Shown piece after piece: positions 1 through 8,059 of a stretch of DNA of 64,000 nt (positions are counted from its first letter, which is position 1; each line of letters begins with the position of its first letter). Source of the stretch: an uncultured Paraprevotella sp. (GTDB lineage: Bacteria; Bacteroidota; Bacteroidia; Bacteroidales; Bacteroidaceae); the NCBI GenBank assembly GCA_944321365.1, contig CALULA010000001.1, positions 248,001-312,000 on the forward strand, given 5' to 3'. Below the pieces are notes generated by a model that had not been told where the DNA came from, did not search any database, and was given only the letters and a program-made list of their open reading frames with translations. Made by a program: the position numbers and the translations under genes.

Positions 1-371
1 GCACTGGCGATGACGCTCGACCATGTGTTGTGCGCCTTGATCTTGCTCTGCTTGCGTGCGATGGCAAAGAGAATCTTGGTCACACCGTGACTGATGTCGT
101 CTTTCACAACGTAGCGGACAAACAGTCCGGTGAGGAAGATGCCGATAACGGGGTAGACCAGATAGAGCGGGTTGGAAACTGTCACATCGAAACGGTAGGT
201 CAGGATGTACTGAATCTGATGGATGAGCCATTTCAGGAACAGTCCGGCAAGGGCTGTCAGCACTCCCACAAAGAAGCTGATGATGAGGATGAACCGCTGT
301 TCGCTGAAGTTCATCCGCCGCCAGATGAACAGCCGTTCGAAGAATGTGAAGTTCCTTTTTGCCGCTTTCAT
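1..371 (-). CDS. ClC-family chloride channel, N-terminal part (cut by window edge)
   Basis: The 123 residues present start at the ATG at 371 and run off the window start. They show a basic N-terminus, a hydrophobic helix near residues 25-45 (ILIISFFVGVLTALAG), a second near 63-82 (LYLVYPVIGIFLTGLFV) and then SHGVTKILFAIARKQ followed by WSSVIASA. This order is typical of the first helices of bacterial ClC chloride channels or H+/Cl- antiporters; the anion-selectivity motifs would lie beyond the window. It is the last gene of a co-directional run, 16 bp after tsaC, so probably read from the promoter region near 4.65 kb. Whether it carries C-terminal CBS domains cannot be seen. The family assignment rests on recall of Bacteroides homologues. 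Confidence 0.8.
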   Translation of the reverse strand, partial: MKAAKRNFTFFERLFIWRRMNFSEQRFILIISFFVGVLTALAGLFLKWLIHQIQYILTYRFDVTVSNPLYLVYPVIGIFLTGLFVRYVVKDDISHGVTKILFAIARKQSKIKAHNTWSSVIAS

Positions 372-387
372 GCTTCGTCTTCCTTTC

Positions 388-957
388 TTATTTTCTGATA
401 ATTTCCATCTCACCGTTTTCACCCAGTCTGATGATGCTGCTGGGCGAGGATTTGGTCTTTTCTCCTTGTCGGCTTTGTACGATATAGTCGACCGCATTCT
501 TGATGTCCTCACTGATGTCCGCAAAACAGCCCGGAGACGGTTCGCCGCTGACGTTGGCCGAAGTGGATACAACGGCTTTCTGGAATCTCCAGCACAGTTG
601 GCGGCTGAACTCTTCGCGGGTGACACGAATGCCTACACTGCCGTCTGCCGCGAGCAGATTGGGAGCCAGGTTCTGAGCCTGGCTGAAGATAATGGTCAGG
701 GGCTTGGTTGCGTATTCGATCAGATCCCATGCCACGTCGGGGACTCTCCTCACATAGCGTTGCAGCCGGTCTGCCGAGTCAACCAGGCAGATCAGCGCTT
801 TGCTGTCATCTCGTTTCTTTATCTCATACACCCGCCGTACGGCATCGGCGTTGGAGGCGTCGCATCCGATGCCCCATATCGTATCGGTGGGGTAGAGGAT
901 GACGCCGCCCCGGCGCATCACTTCTATGGCTTGTCTGATATCTTCTTCCCTGTTCAT
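388..957 (-). CDS. tsaC: L-threonylcarbamoyladenylate synthase (TsaC/YrdC type)
   Basis: Makes threonylcarbamoyl-AMP from threonine, bicarbonate and ATP, the first step of the t6A modification at position 37 of ANN-decoding tRNAs. Supporting motifs: YPTDT at 22-26 followed by GIGCDA, the basic segment IKKR at 46-49 and STSANVSGEP at 131-140, the family's nucleotide/threonine-binding signature. At 189 residues it is the short single-domain TsaC form, without the extra C-terminal Sua5 domain. It follows prfC by 22 bp and precedes the ClC gene by 16 bp in the same run. Other t6A genes (tsaB, tsaD, tsaE) are not in the window. Confidence 0.93.
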   Translation of the reverse strand: MNREEDIRQAIEVMRRGGVILYPTDTIWGIGCDASNADAVRRVYEIKKRDDSKALICLVDSADRLQRYVRRVPDVAWDLIEYATKPLTIIFSQAQNLAPNLLAADGSVGIRVTREEFSRQLCWRFQKAVVSTSANVSGEPSPGCFADISEDIKNAVDYIVQSRQGEKTKSSPSSIIRLGENGEMEIIRK

Positions 958-979
958 GTCGTGTTGCCTCCTTTACAGA

Positions 980-2545
980 TTAAAATTCGCTGGTGAAATG
1001 AAATTTGATGTGTTCGAAATCAGACTGGGCCATTTGGAGCACGTAGTTGCTGTCGGCCAGGAATACATCGCGGCCTTCGCGGTCTTTGGCCATGAACTGG
1101 TACTTGCGTTTTTTGAATGCTTCCAGTTGGGCCTCATTGTCGCTCTCTATCCAGCAGGCTTTGTAGAGGCTCAGCGGTTCCCAACGGCACTTGGCATTGT
1201 ATTCGTGTTCCAGACGGTATTGTATGACCTCGAACTGCAGCTGTCCCACCGTACCGATGATCTTCCGGCCGTTGAACTGGTTGACAAACAGCTGTGCCAC
1301 ACCTTCGTCCATCAGCTGTTCGATGCCTTTGGCCAGTTGTTTGGATTTCATGGGGTCGGCGTTCTCTATGTATTTGAACATTTCGGGCGAGAAGCTGGGC
1401 AGCCCGCGGAAATGGAGCAGTTCGCCTTCTGTGAGTGTGTCTCCGATTTTGAAGATGCCGTTGTCCGGCAGTCCCACGATGTCGCCGGGCCAGGCCTCGT
1501 CGATGGTGCTTTTGCGTTGGGCCATGAACTGTGTGGGCGAGGAGAACCGGATGGTTTTGTTTTGCCGTACGTGCAGATAAGGAGCATTGCGCACGAACTT
1601 GCCGGAGCAGACTTTGCAGAATGCGATGCACGAGCGGTGGTTGGGATCTATATTAGCCGTGATTTTGAAGATGAATCCGGTGAATTTCTGTTCTTCCGGA
1701 TGCACCGTGCGTTCTTCTGCCGGTGTAGGACGCGGGCTGGGGGCTATTTGTACGAAACAGTCCAGCAGTTCCTTGACACCGAAGTTGTTCAGTGCCGAAC
1801 CGAAGAACACCGGAGCGGTTGTGGCTTCCCGATAGGTCTGCATGTCAAACGGCGGGTAGACTCCTTCGATAAGTTCCAGGTCGGTGCGCAGCTTGTCCGC
1901 ATCGGTTTCGCCTACTCTCTCGTCCAATTCCGGACCATGGATGTCTACTTCTATTTTCTCCGTGACTTTCTGTTTGTCGGGAGTGAAGAGATCGAGATGC
2001 TGCTCGTAGATATTATATACGCCTTTGAAGCGTTGTCCTTGATTGATAGGCCACGAAAGGGGTCGTACTTTGATTTGCAGTTCTTCCTCTATTTCGTCCA
2101 ACAGATCAAAGGGGTCTTTGCCTTCGCGGTCCATCTTGTTGACAAAGACGATGACGGGAGTCTTGCGCATGCGGCACACTTCCATGAGTTTCCGTGTCTG
2201 TGCCTCCACGCCTTTCGCACCGTCGACAACGATGATGGCGCTGTCTACGGCAGTGAGTGTACGGAATGTGTCTTCGGCGAAATCCTGGTGTCCGGGCGTA
2301 TCGAGGATATTTACTTTATAACCTTCGTAGTCGAATTCCATCACGGATGTGGTCACTGATATACCACGTTGCTTTTCAATTTCCATCCAGTCGCTGGTGG
2401 CAGTTTTCTTGATTTTGTTGTTCTTCACCGCTCCGGCCACTTGGATCTGTCCTCCGAAGAGCAGAAATTTCTCCGTCAGCGTTGTTTTTCCTGCGTCGGG
2501 ATGCGAAATAATGGCAAAAGTTCTTCTTCTATCTATTTCGTTCAT
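980..2545 (-). CDS. prfC: Peptide chain release factor 3
   Basis: RF3 is a GTPase that removes RF1/RF2 from the ribosome after peptide release. The 521 residues match the usual length (about 520-530). GTPase motifs are intact: P-loop SHPDAGKTT (14-22), QRGIS (59-63), DTPGH (82-86) and NKMD (136-139). Domain II and the RF3 C-terminal domain follow, with the PSPRPTP linker near 270. The start at 2545 gives [19 protein letters not shown], the expected N-terminus. It lies between rfbD (18 bp upstream) and tsaC (22 bp downstream) in a minus-strand run. No frameshift or missing motif was seen. Confidence 0.96.
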   Translation of the reverse strand: MNEIDRRRTFAIISHPDAGKTTLTEKFLLFGGQIQVAGAVKNNKIKKTATSDWMEIEKQRGISVTTSVMEFDYEGYKVNILDTPGHQDFAEDTFRTLTAVDSAIIVVDGAKGVEAQTRKLMEVCRMRKTPVIVFVNKMDREGKDPFDLLDEIEEELQIKVRPLSWPINQGQRFKGVYNIYEQHLDLFTPDKQKVTEKIEVDIHGPELDERVGETDADKLRTDLELIEGVYPPFDMQTYREATTAPVFFGSALNNFGVKELLDCFVQIAPSPRPTPAEERTVHPEEQKFTGFIFKITANIDPNHRSCIAFCKVCSGKFVRNAPYLHVRQNKTIRFSSPTQFMAQRKSTIDEAWPGDIVGLPDNGIFKIGDTLTEGELLHFRGLPSFSPEMFKYIENADPMKSKQLAKGIEQLMDEGVAQLFVNQFNGRKIIGTVGQLQFEVIQYRLEHEYNAKCRWEPLSLYKACWIESDNEAQLEAFKKRKYQFMAKDREGRDVFLADSNYVLQMAQSDFEHIKFHFTSEF

Positions 2546-2563
2546 ACTTATTTTAAGCGTGTG

Positions 2564-3424
2564 TTATGCCTGTTCAAGTTTTTGGATACATTCGGTCAGG
2601 GAATCTTCCCAATAAGGAATTTCCAGATGATAAGTCTCTTTGATTTTAGTCTTGTCCAGCACAGAATAGTGTGGCCGTCGGGCCGGTGTAGGGTATTCTT
2701 CCGTGTGAAGGGGTTTCACATGGCAGGTCCTGATGTCCGCAATACGGTGTATGGCTTTGGTAAAGTCGTACCACGATGTGACTCCTTCATTGCTGAAGTG
2801 ATATATGCCGGGCCGGACACCTTGCGTGAGCATGTTGAAGATGACCTGTGCCAGATCGCGTGCATAAGTGGGAGTGCCTATCTGATCGAAGATGACACCG
2901 AGCTGTTCTTTTTCGCGTCCCAGGCGCAACATCGTCTTGACGAAGTTGTTGCCGTAAGATGAATAGAGCCAGGCGGTGCGTATGATGGCTGCAGAAGGGC
3001 AGTGATGTGTTACTGCTTCTTCGCCGGCCAGCTTGGTGCGGCCGTAGACTGTGGCCGGACAGGTGGGAGCGTCTTCCGTATAGGGACGGAAAGCTGTGCC
3101 ATCGAACACATAGTCTGTAGAGACGTGTATCATTGTTCCGCCCTGCTCTTCGATGGCTTGTGCCAGGTACATCGGTGCTATGTGATTGAGCAGATCGCAC
3201 TTCTTTTCGTCTGTCTCGGCACGATCTACGGCGGTATAGGCGGCACAGTTCACAATGCAGTGCGGCTGGTGTTTTCGGACAAAATCCCTGACCGCTGCCG
3301 GGTCTGTGATATCCAGTTCCTTTACATCGGTAAAAATATATTCGAATGTAGGATACTGTGTTGCGAGTTGCTGCATTTCATTGCCCAGTTGTCCGTTGCA
3401 GCCGGTGATTAATATTTTTTCCAT
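2564..3424 (-). CDS. rfbD: dTDP-4-dehydrorhamnose reductase
   Basis: Reduces dTDP-4-keto-L-rhamnose to dTDP-L-rhamnose for surface polysaccharide. It is an extended short-chain dehydrogenase: Rossmann motif ITGCNGQLG (6-14), STDYVFDG (102-109) and the catalytic YxxxK as Y127-GRT-K131. I chose the ATG at 3424, giving MEKILITGCNG and 286 residues. An in-frame ATG at 3445 would overlap the previous gene and add seven residues that do not look conserved. Unusually for this pathway, no rfbA, rfbB or rfbC lies nearby; the gene sits among translation genes, 13 bp after a DUF4924 gene and 18 bp before prfC. The other rhamnose genes must be elsewhere. Confidence 0.92.
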   Translation of the reverse strand: MEKILITGCNGQLGNEMQQLATQYPTFEYIFTDVKELDITDPAAVRDFVRKHQPHCIVNCAAYTAVDRAETDEKKCDLLNHIAPMYLAQAIEEQGGTMIHVSTDYVFDGTAFRPYTEDAPTCPATVYGRTKLAGEEAVTHHCPSAAIIRTAWLYSSYGNNFVKTMLRLGREKEQLGVIFDQIGTPTYARDLAQVIFNMLTQGVRPGIYHFSNEGVTSWYDFTKAIHRIADIRTCHVKPLHTEEYPTPARRPHYSVLDKTKIKETYHLEIPYWEDSLTECIQKLEQA

Positions 3425-3437
3425 TGTTCTGTAGTAT

Positions 3438-3983
3438 TTAGTCAATATTCAGGGTGCCTTTCTGTTCTTGATGGTAATAGGCGGAGAGTAGTCGCAGCAG
3501 TCCTGCGATGTCGTTCGCGGCCTGTTGTGTACCTTCGCTCAATGGTTTCTTTTGCAGTCGCAGCATCATCACTCCGTACAGGGCATCGAAGCAGTTTTCC
3601 AGTTCGGACAAATCTTTATGGTCTCCTCTGTTGCGGATGTCTACAATACGTGGAAGTGCTTTGTAGTATGCCGCTGTATAGTCGGGAAACTTCTCACTGC
3701 GGAGCAGGCGCAGGTGCAGGTCGGTGAGCGTCAATATGACGTTTTTGTTAATCTGCAGGTGGCCTTTTTCCTGCACGCCTTCTTCTCTCATCATGCGGAT
3801 GAGCTGTTCATACCATTGCTCTATGGCTCTTTTTTGTTCGTCTGAAACCTGGAACCGGTCAGTGTAGTTCTTCTTCAGTTCGTCTGCATTCAAGTGACAG
3901 GCTCTGATCAAGTCCTCTGTTTGCCACATATATAGCAGATATTCGGCAATGTTTTCCTTCTTGAGTTTTTGTGCGATGTACAT
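3438..3983 (-). CDS. DUF4924 family protein (function unknown)
   Basis: 181 residues, no signal peptide or membrane segment, predicted cytoplasmic and mostly helical. The N-terminal MYIAQKLKKENIAEYLLYMW and the internal KGHLQINKNVILTLTDLHLR match the Bacteroidales-restricted DUF4924 family as I recall it. No catalytic motif is visible and the function is unknown. It lies 12 bp after the LysE-type exporter and 13 bp before rfbD, so is probably cotranscribed with both. An ATG closely follows the exporter stop and gives the full family length. Confidence 0.8.
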   Translation of the reverse strand: MYIAQKLKKENIAEYLLYMWQTEDLIRACHLNADELKKNYTDRFQVSDEQKRAIEQWYEQLIRMMREEGVQEKGHLQINKNVILTLTDLHLRLLRSEKFPDYTAAYYKALPRIVDIRNRGDHKDLSELENCFDALYGVMMLRLQKKPLSEGTQQAANDIAGLLRLLSAYYHQEQKGTLNID

Positions 3984-3995
3984 GTTTGTGTGATG

Positions 3996-4652
3996 TTATA
4001 GCGACAGGCCGGTCAGGGTGATGGCCACTCCGACGACAGAAGCTATGATGACAATTATGCCGATAATACGGTTGAGCAACCAGATGCCCTTCACGTTGAA
4101 GCGGCTCCGTACTTTGTCTATGCCGTATGTGAGCAGAAACCACCAGACGATGGCTCCCGTCAGTATGGACAGATAGCCGACAGACTGTTGTACGACATGT
4201 TCCGGAACGACGAAAGTGAAGCGTGCGAACAGGGCAACGAAGAGGAAAATAATGAGCGGGTTAGAGAAAGTGACCAAAAAGCCCGTTACCATATTGTGGA
4301 TGAGTGTCCCCTTGCGGGGAGAAGACGGGCGTATGGACTGTGGCGGGCGGCTGTGCAGCGTGTACCATCCGAAGAAGAACAGCAATATGCTGCCTGCCAG
4401 TTGCAGATAGAACATGGTGTCTGCATTTTCTATGAATTCCACGACGAAACTCATGCCGAATCCTGTGATCAGCGCATAAATAATGTCGCTGAAAGCTGCT
4501 CCTATGCCGGTTACAAATCCGTACCAACGTCCTTTGTTGAGGGTGCGTTGTATGCAAAGGACACCAACCGGTCCCATAGGTGCGGATGCCACTATGCCAA
4601 TGAGTAGTCCCTTTACAATCAAATCTAATGTACTAACCGGCTCAAACCACAT
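3996..4652 (-). CDS. LysE-family transporter
   Basis: 218-residue inner-membrane protein with about six hydrophobic helices. LysE family members export amino acids or similar small molecules. The first helix carries GIVASAPMGPVGVLCIQR, matching the family's N-terminal G-x-PG-like signature, and further helices lie near 40-60, 65-85, 115-140, 145-165 and 190-215. I chose the ATG at 4652 (MWFEPVST); a longer reading frame to 4700 adds 16 residues that look non-coding. It is the first gene of the minus-strand run through DUF4924, rfbD, prfC, tsaC and ClC. The substrate cannot be inferred. Confidence 0.82.
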   Translation of the reverse strand: MWFEPVSTLDLIVKGLLIGIVASAPMGPVGVLCIQRTLNKGRWYGFVTGIGAAFSDIIYALITGFGMSFVVEFIENADTMFYLQLAGSILLFFFGWYTLHSRPPQSIRPSSPRKGTLIHNMVTGFLVTFSNPLIIFLFVALFARFTFVVPEHVVQQSVGYLSILTGAIVWWFLLTYGIDKVRSRFNVKGIWLLNRIIGIIVIIASVVGVAITLTGLSL

Positions 4653-4660
4653 AATTAGTG

Positions 4661-4668
4661 CAAAATTG
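4661..4668 (-). promoter_or_regulatory. Possible -7 box for the LysE-prfC-tsaC run
   Basis: On the minus strand this reads CAATTTTG, one base off the Bacteroidetes TAnnTTTG consensus. A start about 7 bp downstream would fall almost on the LysE ATG at 4652, implying a very short leader. Weak evidence. Confidence 0.3.
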
Positions 4669-4761
4669 GCATTTTTTTGTGAGACTATAAAGAAAACCAT
4701 CTTCTTTTTTTATTTTTCGTGAAAAAGGCATTCTTTTTTTCTGTGTTCAGCAAGATTTGTT

Positions 4762-4769
4762 TATATTTG
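4762..4769 (+). promoter_or_regulatory. -7 box (TATATTTG) for the ROK kinase
   Basis: Exact match to TAnnTTTG, 41 bp before the ROK kinase ATG. The T-rich stretch 4730-4745 occupies the -33 position, without a clear TTTG. Confidence 0.65.
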
Positions 4770-4810
4770 TAAGACTTGTGTTTTGATTATTTCTAATGAT
4801 TTAAAAAGCT

Positions 4811-5773
4811 ATGGAAGATAAACCTTATGTAATAGGATTGGATTTGGGTGGAACTAATTCGGTCTTTGGGATTGTGGATGCTGAAGCCAATGTCATCGCA
4901 TCTACAACCATCCGCACGGCCGGGCAGGATGATATTAATGTCTATATAGAGAACTGCTGCAAGGCGTTGGCACCGTTGATTGAGAAGGTGGGCGGTATCC
5001 GTAACATTAAAGGAATGGGTATCGGAGCGCCGAACGGTAATTTCTATACGGGCAACATCGAGCTTGCGCCCAATCTGCCGTGGAAGGGAATTGTGCCTCT
5101 CTCAAAACTGTTCAGTGAGCGGTTGGGAATTCCGGTAGTGGTGACCAATGATGCCAACGCGGCTGCCATTGGAGAGATGACTTACGGCGTGGCCAAGGGA
5201 ATGAAGAATTTCATTATGTTGACGTTGGGTACGGGTGTCGGCAGCGGGGTTGTCGTCAATGGAGAGCTGGTGTACGGCAGCGACGGATTCGCCGGTGAGC
5301 TGGGGCATGTGATTGTCGACACCAGTCCGGAAGCACGTTTGTGCGGATGTGGTCGTCGGGGATGCCTTGAAGCTTATTGCTCGGCCACGGGAGTGGCCCG
5401 CACGGCGCGTGAGTTCTTGAGCAAGCGTGCGGACGACAGTGAATTGCGACGGATACCTTTGGATGAGATTACCTCGAAAGATGTGTCTATTGCTGCGGAG
5501 CACGGCGACCGGCTGGCGTGCGATATCTATGCCTTCACGGGGCATCTGCTGGGGCGTTCGTGCGCCAACTTCACGACTTTCTGCAGCCCGGAGGCCTACG
5601 TGTTCTTCGGCGGGCTGACCAAGGCGGGCCATCTGCTCATGGACCCGATAAAGGAGGCCTATGACGCCAATGTGCTGAATATATATAAAGGTAAGGCCAA
5701 ACTGCTGATTTCACAGCTGGACGATGCGAAAGCTGCCGTGCTGGGGGCTGCGGCGTTGGCTTGGAAGATTTGA
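4811..5773 (+). CDS. ROK-family sugar kinase (glucokinase / RokA-like)
   Basis: 320-residue cytoplasmic kinase that phosphorylates a hexose with ATP. N-terminal phosphate-1 motif DLGGTN (11-16); catalytic Asp in the TNDANAA stretch (D114); ROK zinc motif with H166 and C178, C180 and C185 (CGCGRRGCLEAYC). This is the full ROK arrangement, and the length suits a kinase rather than a ROK repressor, since there is no N-terminal helix-turn-helix. Bacteroides fragilis RokA, a broad hexose/N-acetylglucosamine kinase, is the likely homologue from recall, but the sugar is not proven here. It has its own promoter and an efficient terminator and is monocistronic. Confidence 0.9.
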   Translation: MEDKPYVIGLDLGGTNSVFGIVDAEANVIASTTIRTAGQDDINVYIENCCKALAPLIEKVGGIRNIKGMGIGAPNGNFYTGNIELAPNLPWKGIVPLSKLFSERLGIPVVVTNDANAAAIGEMTYGVAKGMKNFIMLTLGTGVGSGVVVNGELVYGSDGFAGELGHVIVDTSPEARLCGCGRRGCLEAYCSATGVARTAREFLSKRADDSELRRIPLDEITSKDVSIAAEHGDRLACDIYAFTGHLLGRSCANFTTFCSPEAYVFFGGLTKAGHLLMDPIKEAYDANVLNIYKGKAKLLISQLDDAKAAVLGAAALAWKI

Positions 5774-5808
5774 GCAGGCTTTTACTGACGTGAAATAGAA
5801 AGGACGGA

Positions 5809-5849
5809 AAAACCGCCCGGTGACATAAGGTCATCGGGCGGTTTTCTCT
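5809..5849. terminator. Rho-independent terminator, shared by convergent genes
   Basis: Stem 5809-5824 pairs with 5830-5845 (AAAACCGCCCG...CGGGCGGTTTT) around a 5-base loop, with A and T runs on both sides. It can stop the ROK gene and the minus-strand gene ending at 5898. Confidence 0.9.
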
Positions 5850-5897
5850 TGATTGCATCAGACGTTTCTGCGGCATGTGGCTCCGGCCGCAGGACAT

Positions 5898-6134
5898 CTA
5901 CCGATTAGGGCGGGAGAACAGCAGTTTTTTCCTTATCGGTTTCAGTTCTTCAGCCGTGACCTCCACCACTTCGTCGTTTCTGGCCACCACCAAAGTGGTG
6001 TGGTTATGCTCCGCCCGCTCTATCAACCGTTTCTGAGCGAGGAATATCCCTTCATCGATCTTGCGTTGCATTTCAAGGACTTCAGCTTCGCTCATCATCG
6101 GTTTTTTTGTCGTATTGGTCTTTGAATCTTTCAT
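5898..6134 (-). CDS. Small charged protein overlapping the zeta-toxin-like gene
   Basis: 78 residues, not assigned to a family. It is highly charged, with a Lys/Thr-rich start and a helical middle (SEAEVLEMQRKIDEGIFLAQ), ending in KPIRKKLLFSRPNR. There is no signal peptide or membrane helix. The start at 6134 is supported by a GGAG about 10 bp upstream, and it lies inside the 3' end of the zeta-toxin-like gene: the two frames overlap by 53 bp, implying translational coupling. Size, charge and tight coupling to a P-loop kinase-like gene suggest an antitoxin or accessory protein, but that is inference from context. The shared terminator at 5809-5849 closes the pair. Confidence 0.65.
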   Translation of the reverse strand: MKDSKTNTTKKPMMSEAEVLEMQRKIDEGIFLAQKRLIERAEHNHTTLVVARNDEVVEVTAEELKPIRKKLLFSRPNR

Positions 6135-6690
6135 ATATTGCAGGCTCCATAATTGTTACTCTATCGTTTTTCCATCCGCAGGCGATTTTGTTGGCCGGAC
6201 AGATGCTGTTGTCGTATAAGACCCAGTAATCGCATACGGGCATGTACAGATTGAACAGGTTGCTAAGTCCGTTGTCGTAGCGTCGGTATATGACATCGAG
6301 CGGAATGTTGTGCCCCCCTTCGCTTACTCGTTTCTCTACTCGTTTGACGGCTTGTTCCGGACTGCTCAGCGAGAAGAACAACAGTGTGACGAAGTACCCT
6401 CGCTTCTGGGCTTGTTTGATCAGTTTAACGTAAGAGCGTGTGGCTAATGTCGTTTCAAAAGCAAAGGTTTCTCCTTCTTTCAGCAGGTGGATGATGCGTT
6501 CAATCATCAGCCGGCCCGCCTGTAAGGCTACGCCTTCCGGGTTGAATGGTGAGAGTCCGGCAGCGATTTCGTCCGCATTGACAAACTCGCGACAGTCCAA
6601 CATCTCCGGCAGGACAGTGAAGCTGGCTGTTGTCTTTCCGGCTCCGTTGCATCCGGCAATGACGTACAAATTCAGTTTTTGTTCGTTCAT
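6082..6690 (-). CDS. Zeta-toxin-like P-loop kinase/ATPase
   Basis: 202 residues. P-loop GCNGAGKT at 13-20, then EFVNADEIAAGLSPF, where the N-A-D-E segment matches the substrate-binding region of the zeta toxin fold. FAFETTLATRSY follows, and then a lid region with RVEKRVSEGGHNIP. Zeta toxins phosphorylate UDP-N-acetylglucosamine, but many chromosomal relatives have unknown substrates. I chose the ATG at 6690 (MNEQKLNLYVIAGCNGAGK): a -7 box lies 32 bp upstream, and a longer frame to 6837 would run into trmD. No epsilon-type antitoxin lies upstream; a small ORF overlaps the 3' end instead. The toxin role is inferred; a harmless housekeeping kinase is possible. Confidence 0.85.
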   Translation of the reverse strand: MNEQKLNLYVIAGCNGAGKTTASFTVLPEMLDCREFVNADEIAAGLSPFNPEGVALQAGRLMIERIIHLLKEGETFAFETTLATRSYVKLIKQAQKRGYFVTLLFFSLSSPEQAVKRVEKRVSEGGHNIPLDVIYRRYDNGLSNLFNLYMPVCDYWVLYDNSICPANKIACGWKNDRVTIMEPAIYERFKDQYDKKTDDERS

Positions 6691-6721
6691 TCTGCTTGTT
6701 TTATTAGAATCGTTATCATTG

Positions 6722-6729
6722 CAAAGATA
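6722..6729 (-). promoter_or_regulatory. -7 box (TATCTTTG) for the zeta-toxin-like gene
   Basis: The minus strand reads TATCTTTGCAATG, an exact TAnnTTTG match followed by the common GC. It lies between the trmD stop and the ATG at 6690, so the pair has its own promoter. It also argues against starts upstream of 6720. Confidence 0.75.
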
Positions 6730-6790
6730 CGATTTGATGATGAATCCGCCAATCTTTTTGTCGTCTTTTTCGTCGGTTGTCAAGGCCTGA

Positions 6791-7471
6791 CTATTTCTTG
6801 TCCAGCAGGTCCGGGCGCAGCCGGCGCGTCCGTTCAAAGGATTGCTGCAGTTCCCATTCCTTGATTTTTGCCTCGTGTCCGGATAAAAGAATGTCGGGCA
6901 CGCGCCATCCCTTGTATTCCGCCGGGCGGGTGTAGACGGGGGCAGCCAACAGATTGTCCTGGAATGAGTCGGACAGTGCGCTTTGTTCGTCGCCGATGAC
7001 GCCGGGGATGATGCGCACGATGGCGTCTGTCATGACAGCTGCCGCCAGCTCTCCCCCGGTCAGCACGTAATCGCCGATGCTCACTTCCTTTGTGATCAAG
7101 TGTTCGCGGATGCGGTAGTCTATGCCTTTGTAATGCCCGCACAGGATGATGAGGTTCTTGCAGAGTGAAAGGGAGTTTGCCATAGGCTGGTCGAACTGTT
7201 CGCCATCGGGGGTGGTGAAGATCACTTCATCGTAGTCCCGCTCGGCCTTTAGGGCTGAGATGCAGCGGTCTATCGGCTCGCATTGCATGACCATGCCGGC
7301 AAATCCGCCGAAAGGATAGTCGTCAACGCGACGGTATTTGTTGGTGGCATAGTCGCGCAGGTTATGCAGATGAATCTCAGCCAGACCTTTTTTCTGGGCG
7401 CGTCCCAAGATGCTTTCGCGCACGAATCCTTCCAACAGTTCCGGCAGTACGGTGATAATATCTATTCTCAT
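6791..7471 (-). CDS. trmD: tRNA (guanine-N1-)-methyltransferase
   Basis: Methylates G37 of tRNAs with a G36 (Leu, Pro, Arg) using S-adenosylmethionine, preventing +1 frameshifting. 226 residues, with SPOUT trefoil-knot motifs: [12 protein letters not shown] near 50-63, [12 protein letters not shown] near 110-121 and [14 protein letters not shown] near 130-143. This is the expected TrmD order. In many bacteria trmD lies with rpsP, rimM and rplS; here it stands alone with its own promoter. The C-terminal codons extend close to the promoter of the next gene without overlapping it. Confidence 0.96.
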   Translation of the reverse strand: MRIDIITVLPELLEGFVRESILGRAQKKGLAEIHLHNLRDYATNKYRRVDDYPFGGFAGMVMQCEPIDRCISALKAERDYDEVIFTTPDGEQFDQPMANSLSLCKNLIILCGHYKGIDYRIREHLITKEVSIGDYVLTGGELAAAVMTDAIVRIIPGVIGDEQSALSDSFQDNLLAAPVYTRPAEYKGWRVPDILLSGHEAKIKEWELQQSFERTRRLRPDLLDKK

Positions 7472-7499
7472 GGGCTTATAACTTTCGTGAATTGTCCTG

Positions 7500-7507
7500 C
7501 AAAAGTA
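7500..7507 (-). promoter_or_regulatory. -7 box (TACTTTTG) for trmD
   Basis: The minus strand reads TACTTTTGCAGG, an exact consensus match 29 bp upstream of the trmD ATG. Confidence 0.7.
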
Positions 7508-7623
7508 GTGATTTTGCGGCAGATTCTTCTGCTTTGCGGGCGGGATTGCTGAAAAGGAAGTTAAAAAATGCGGAGCGGAAGAGGATTTTGCTTATGAGCG
7601 TTGCTTCACAATGGATTTGGGGT

Positions 7624-7631
7624 TACTTTTG
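7624..7631 (+). promoter_or_regulatory. -7 box (TACTTTTG) for the BlaI-type repressor
   Basis: Exact TAnnTTTG match 30 bp before the ATG at 7661, with a TTG at 7601-7603 about 20 bp upstream as a partial -33 box. The short leader holds a strong AGGAGG. Confidence 0.65.
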
Positions 7632-7660
7632 TTGCCTGAATAGCAAAAGGAGGAGTGAGG

Positions 7661-8059
7661 ATGAAAGAGCAGGGGATACTGACCAGGGCTGAGATGCAGC
7701 TGATGCGTATACTGTGGTCGCTGCCTGCCATGAAGGGCACCATAAATGAAATTCTGGCGTATTATGCCGGGCGGAAACCGGCTTACACTACGGTGGCTAC
7801 GGTCATGCGGACTTTGCTGTGCAAAGGATATGCGGCGTCTGAAAAGCTGAAAGGAACTAAAACGTTGCGTTTCTATCCGTTGGTGACCAGAGAGGAATAT
7901 GCCGTAAGAGTGCTCAATGCCGTGAAAGATGAACTTTTCGACGGCTCGTTTTCTGCCTTGGTCAGTTTTTGTATCCGTGAGAAGTGGGTTTCTGAAAGCG
8001 ATTTGAAGGGAATGTTTGTGCAGACGGGATGCAAGAGTGCGTTCGGGACGGGTGTCTGA
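7661..8059 (+). CDS. BlaI/MecI/CopY-family transcriptional repressor, orphan
   Basis: 132-residue winged-helix DNA-binding protein (Penicillinase_R family): ILTRAEMQLMRILW opens the domain, and the recognition region is near YTTVATVMRTLLCKGY. Family members bind as dimers and are normally cleaved after signalling by a BlaR1/MecR1 M56 metalloprotease encoded just downstream. Here no M56 gene follows: the next 550 bp hold no gene and then tRNAs. The ATG at 7661 is favoured over an in-frame GTG at 7655 because an AGGAGG (7648-7653) sits 7 bp before it. Target and inducer are unknown. Confidence 0.88.
   Translation: MKEQGILTRAEMQLMRILWSLPAMKGTINEILAYYAGRKPAYTTVATVMRTLLCKGYAASEKLKGTKTLRFYPLVTREEYAVRVLNAVKDELFDGSFSALVSFCIREKWVSESDLKGMFVQTGCKSAFGTGV

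Noticed and set aside
899..2359. Long plus-strand open frame (486 codons)
   Set aside because: It is the antisense shadow of prfC, which has all GTPase motifs; the plus-strand protein is Phe/Cys-rich without any family sign.
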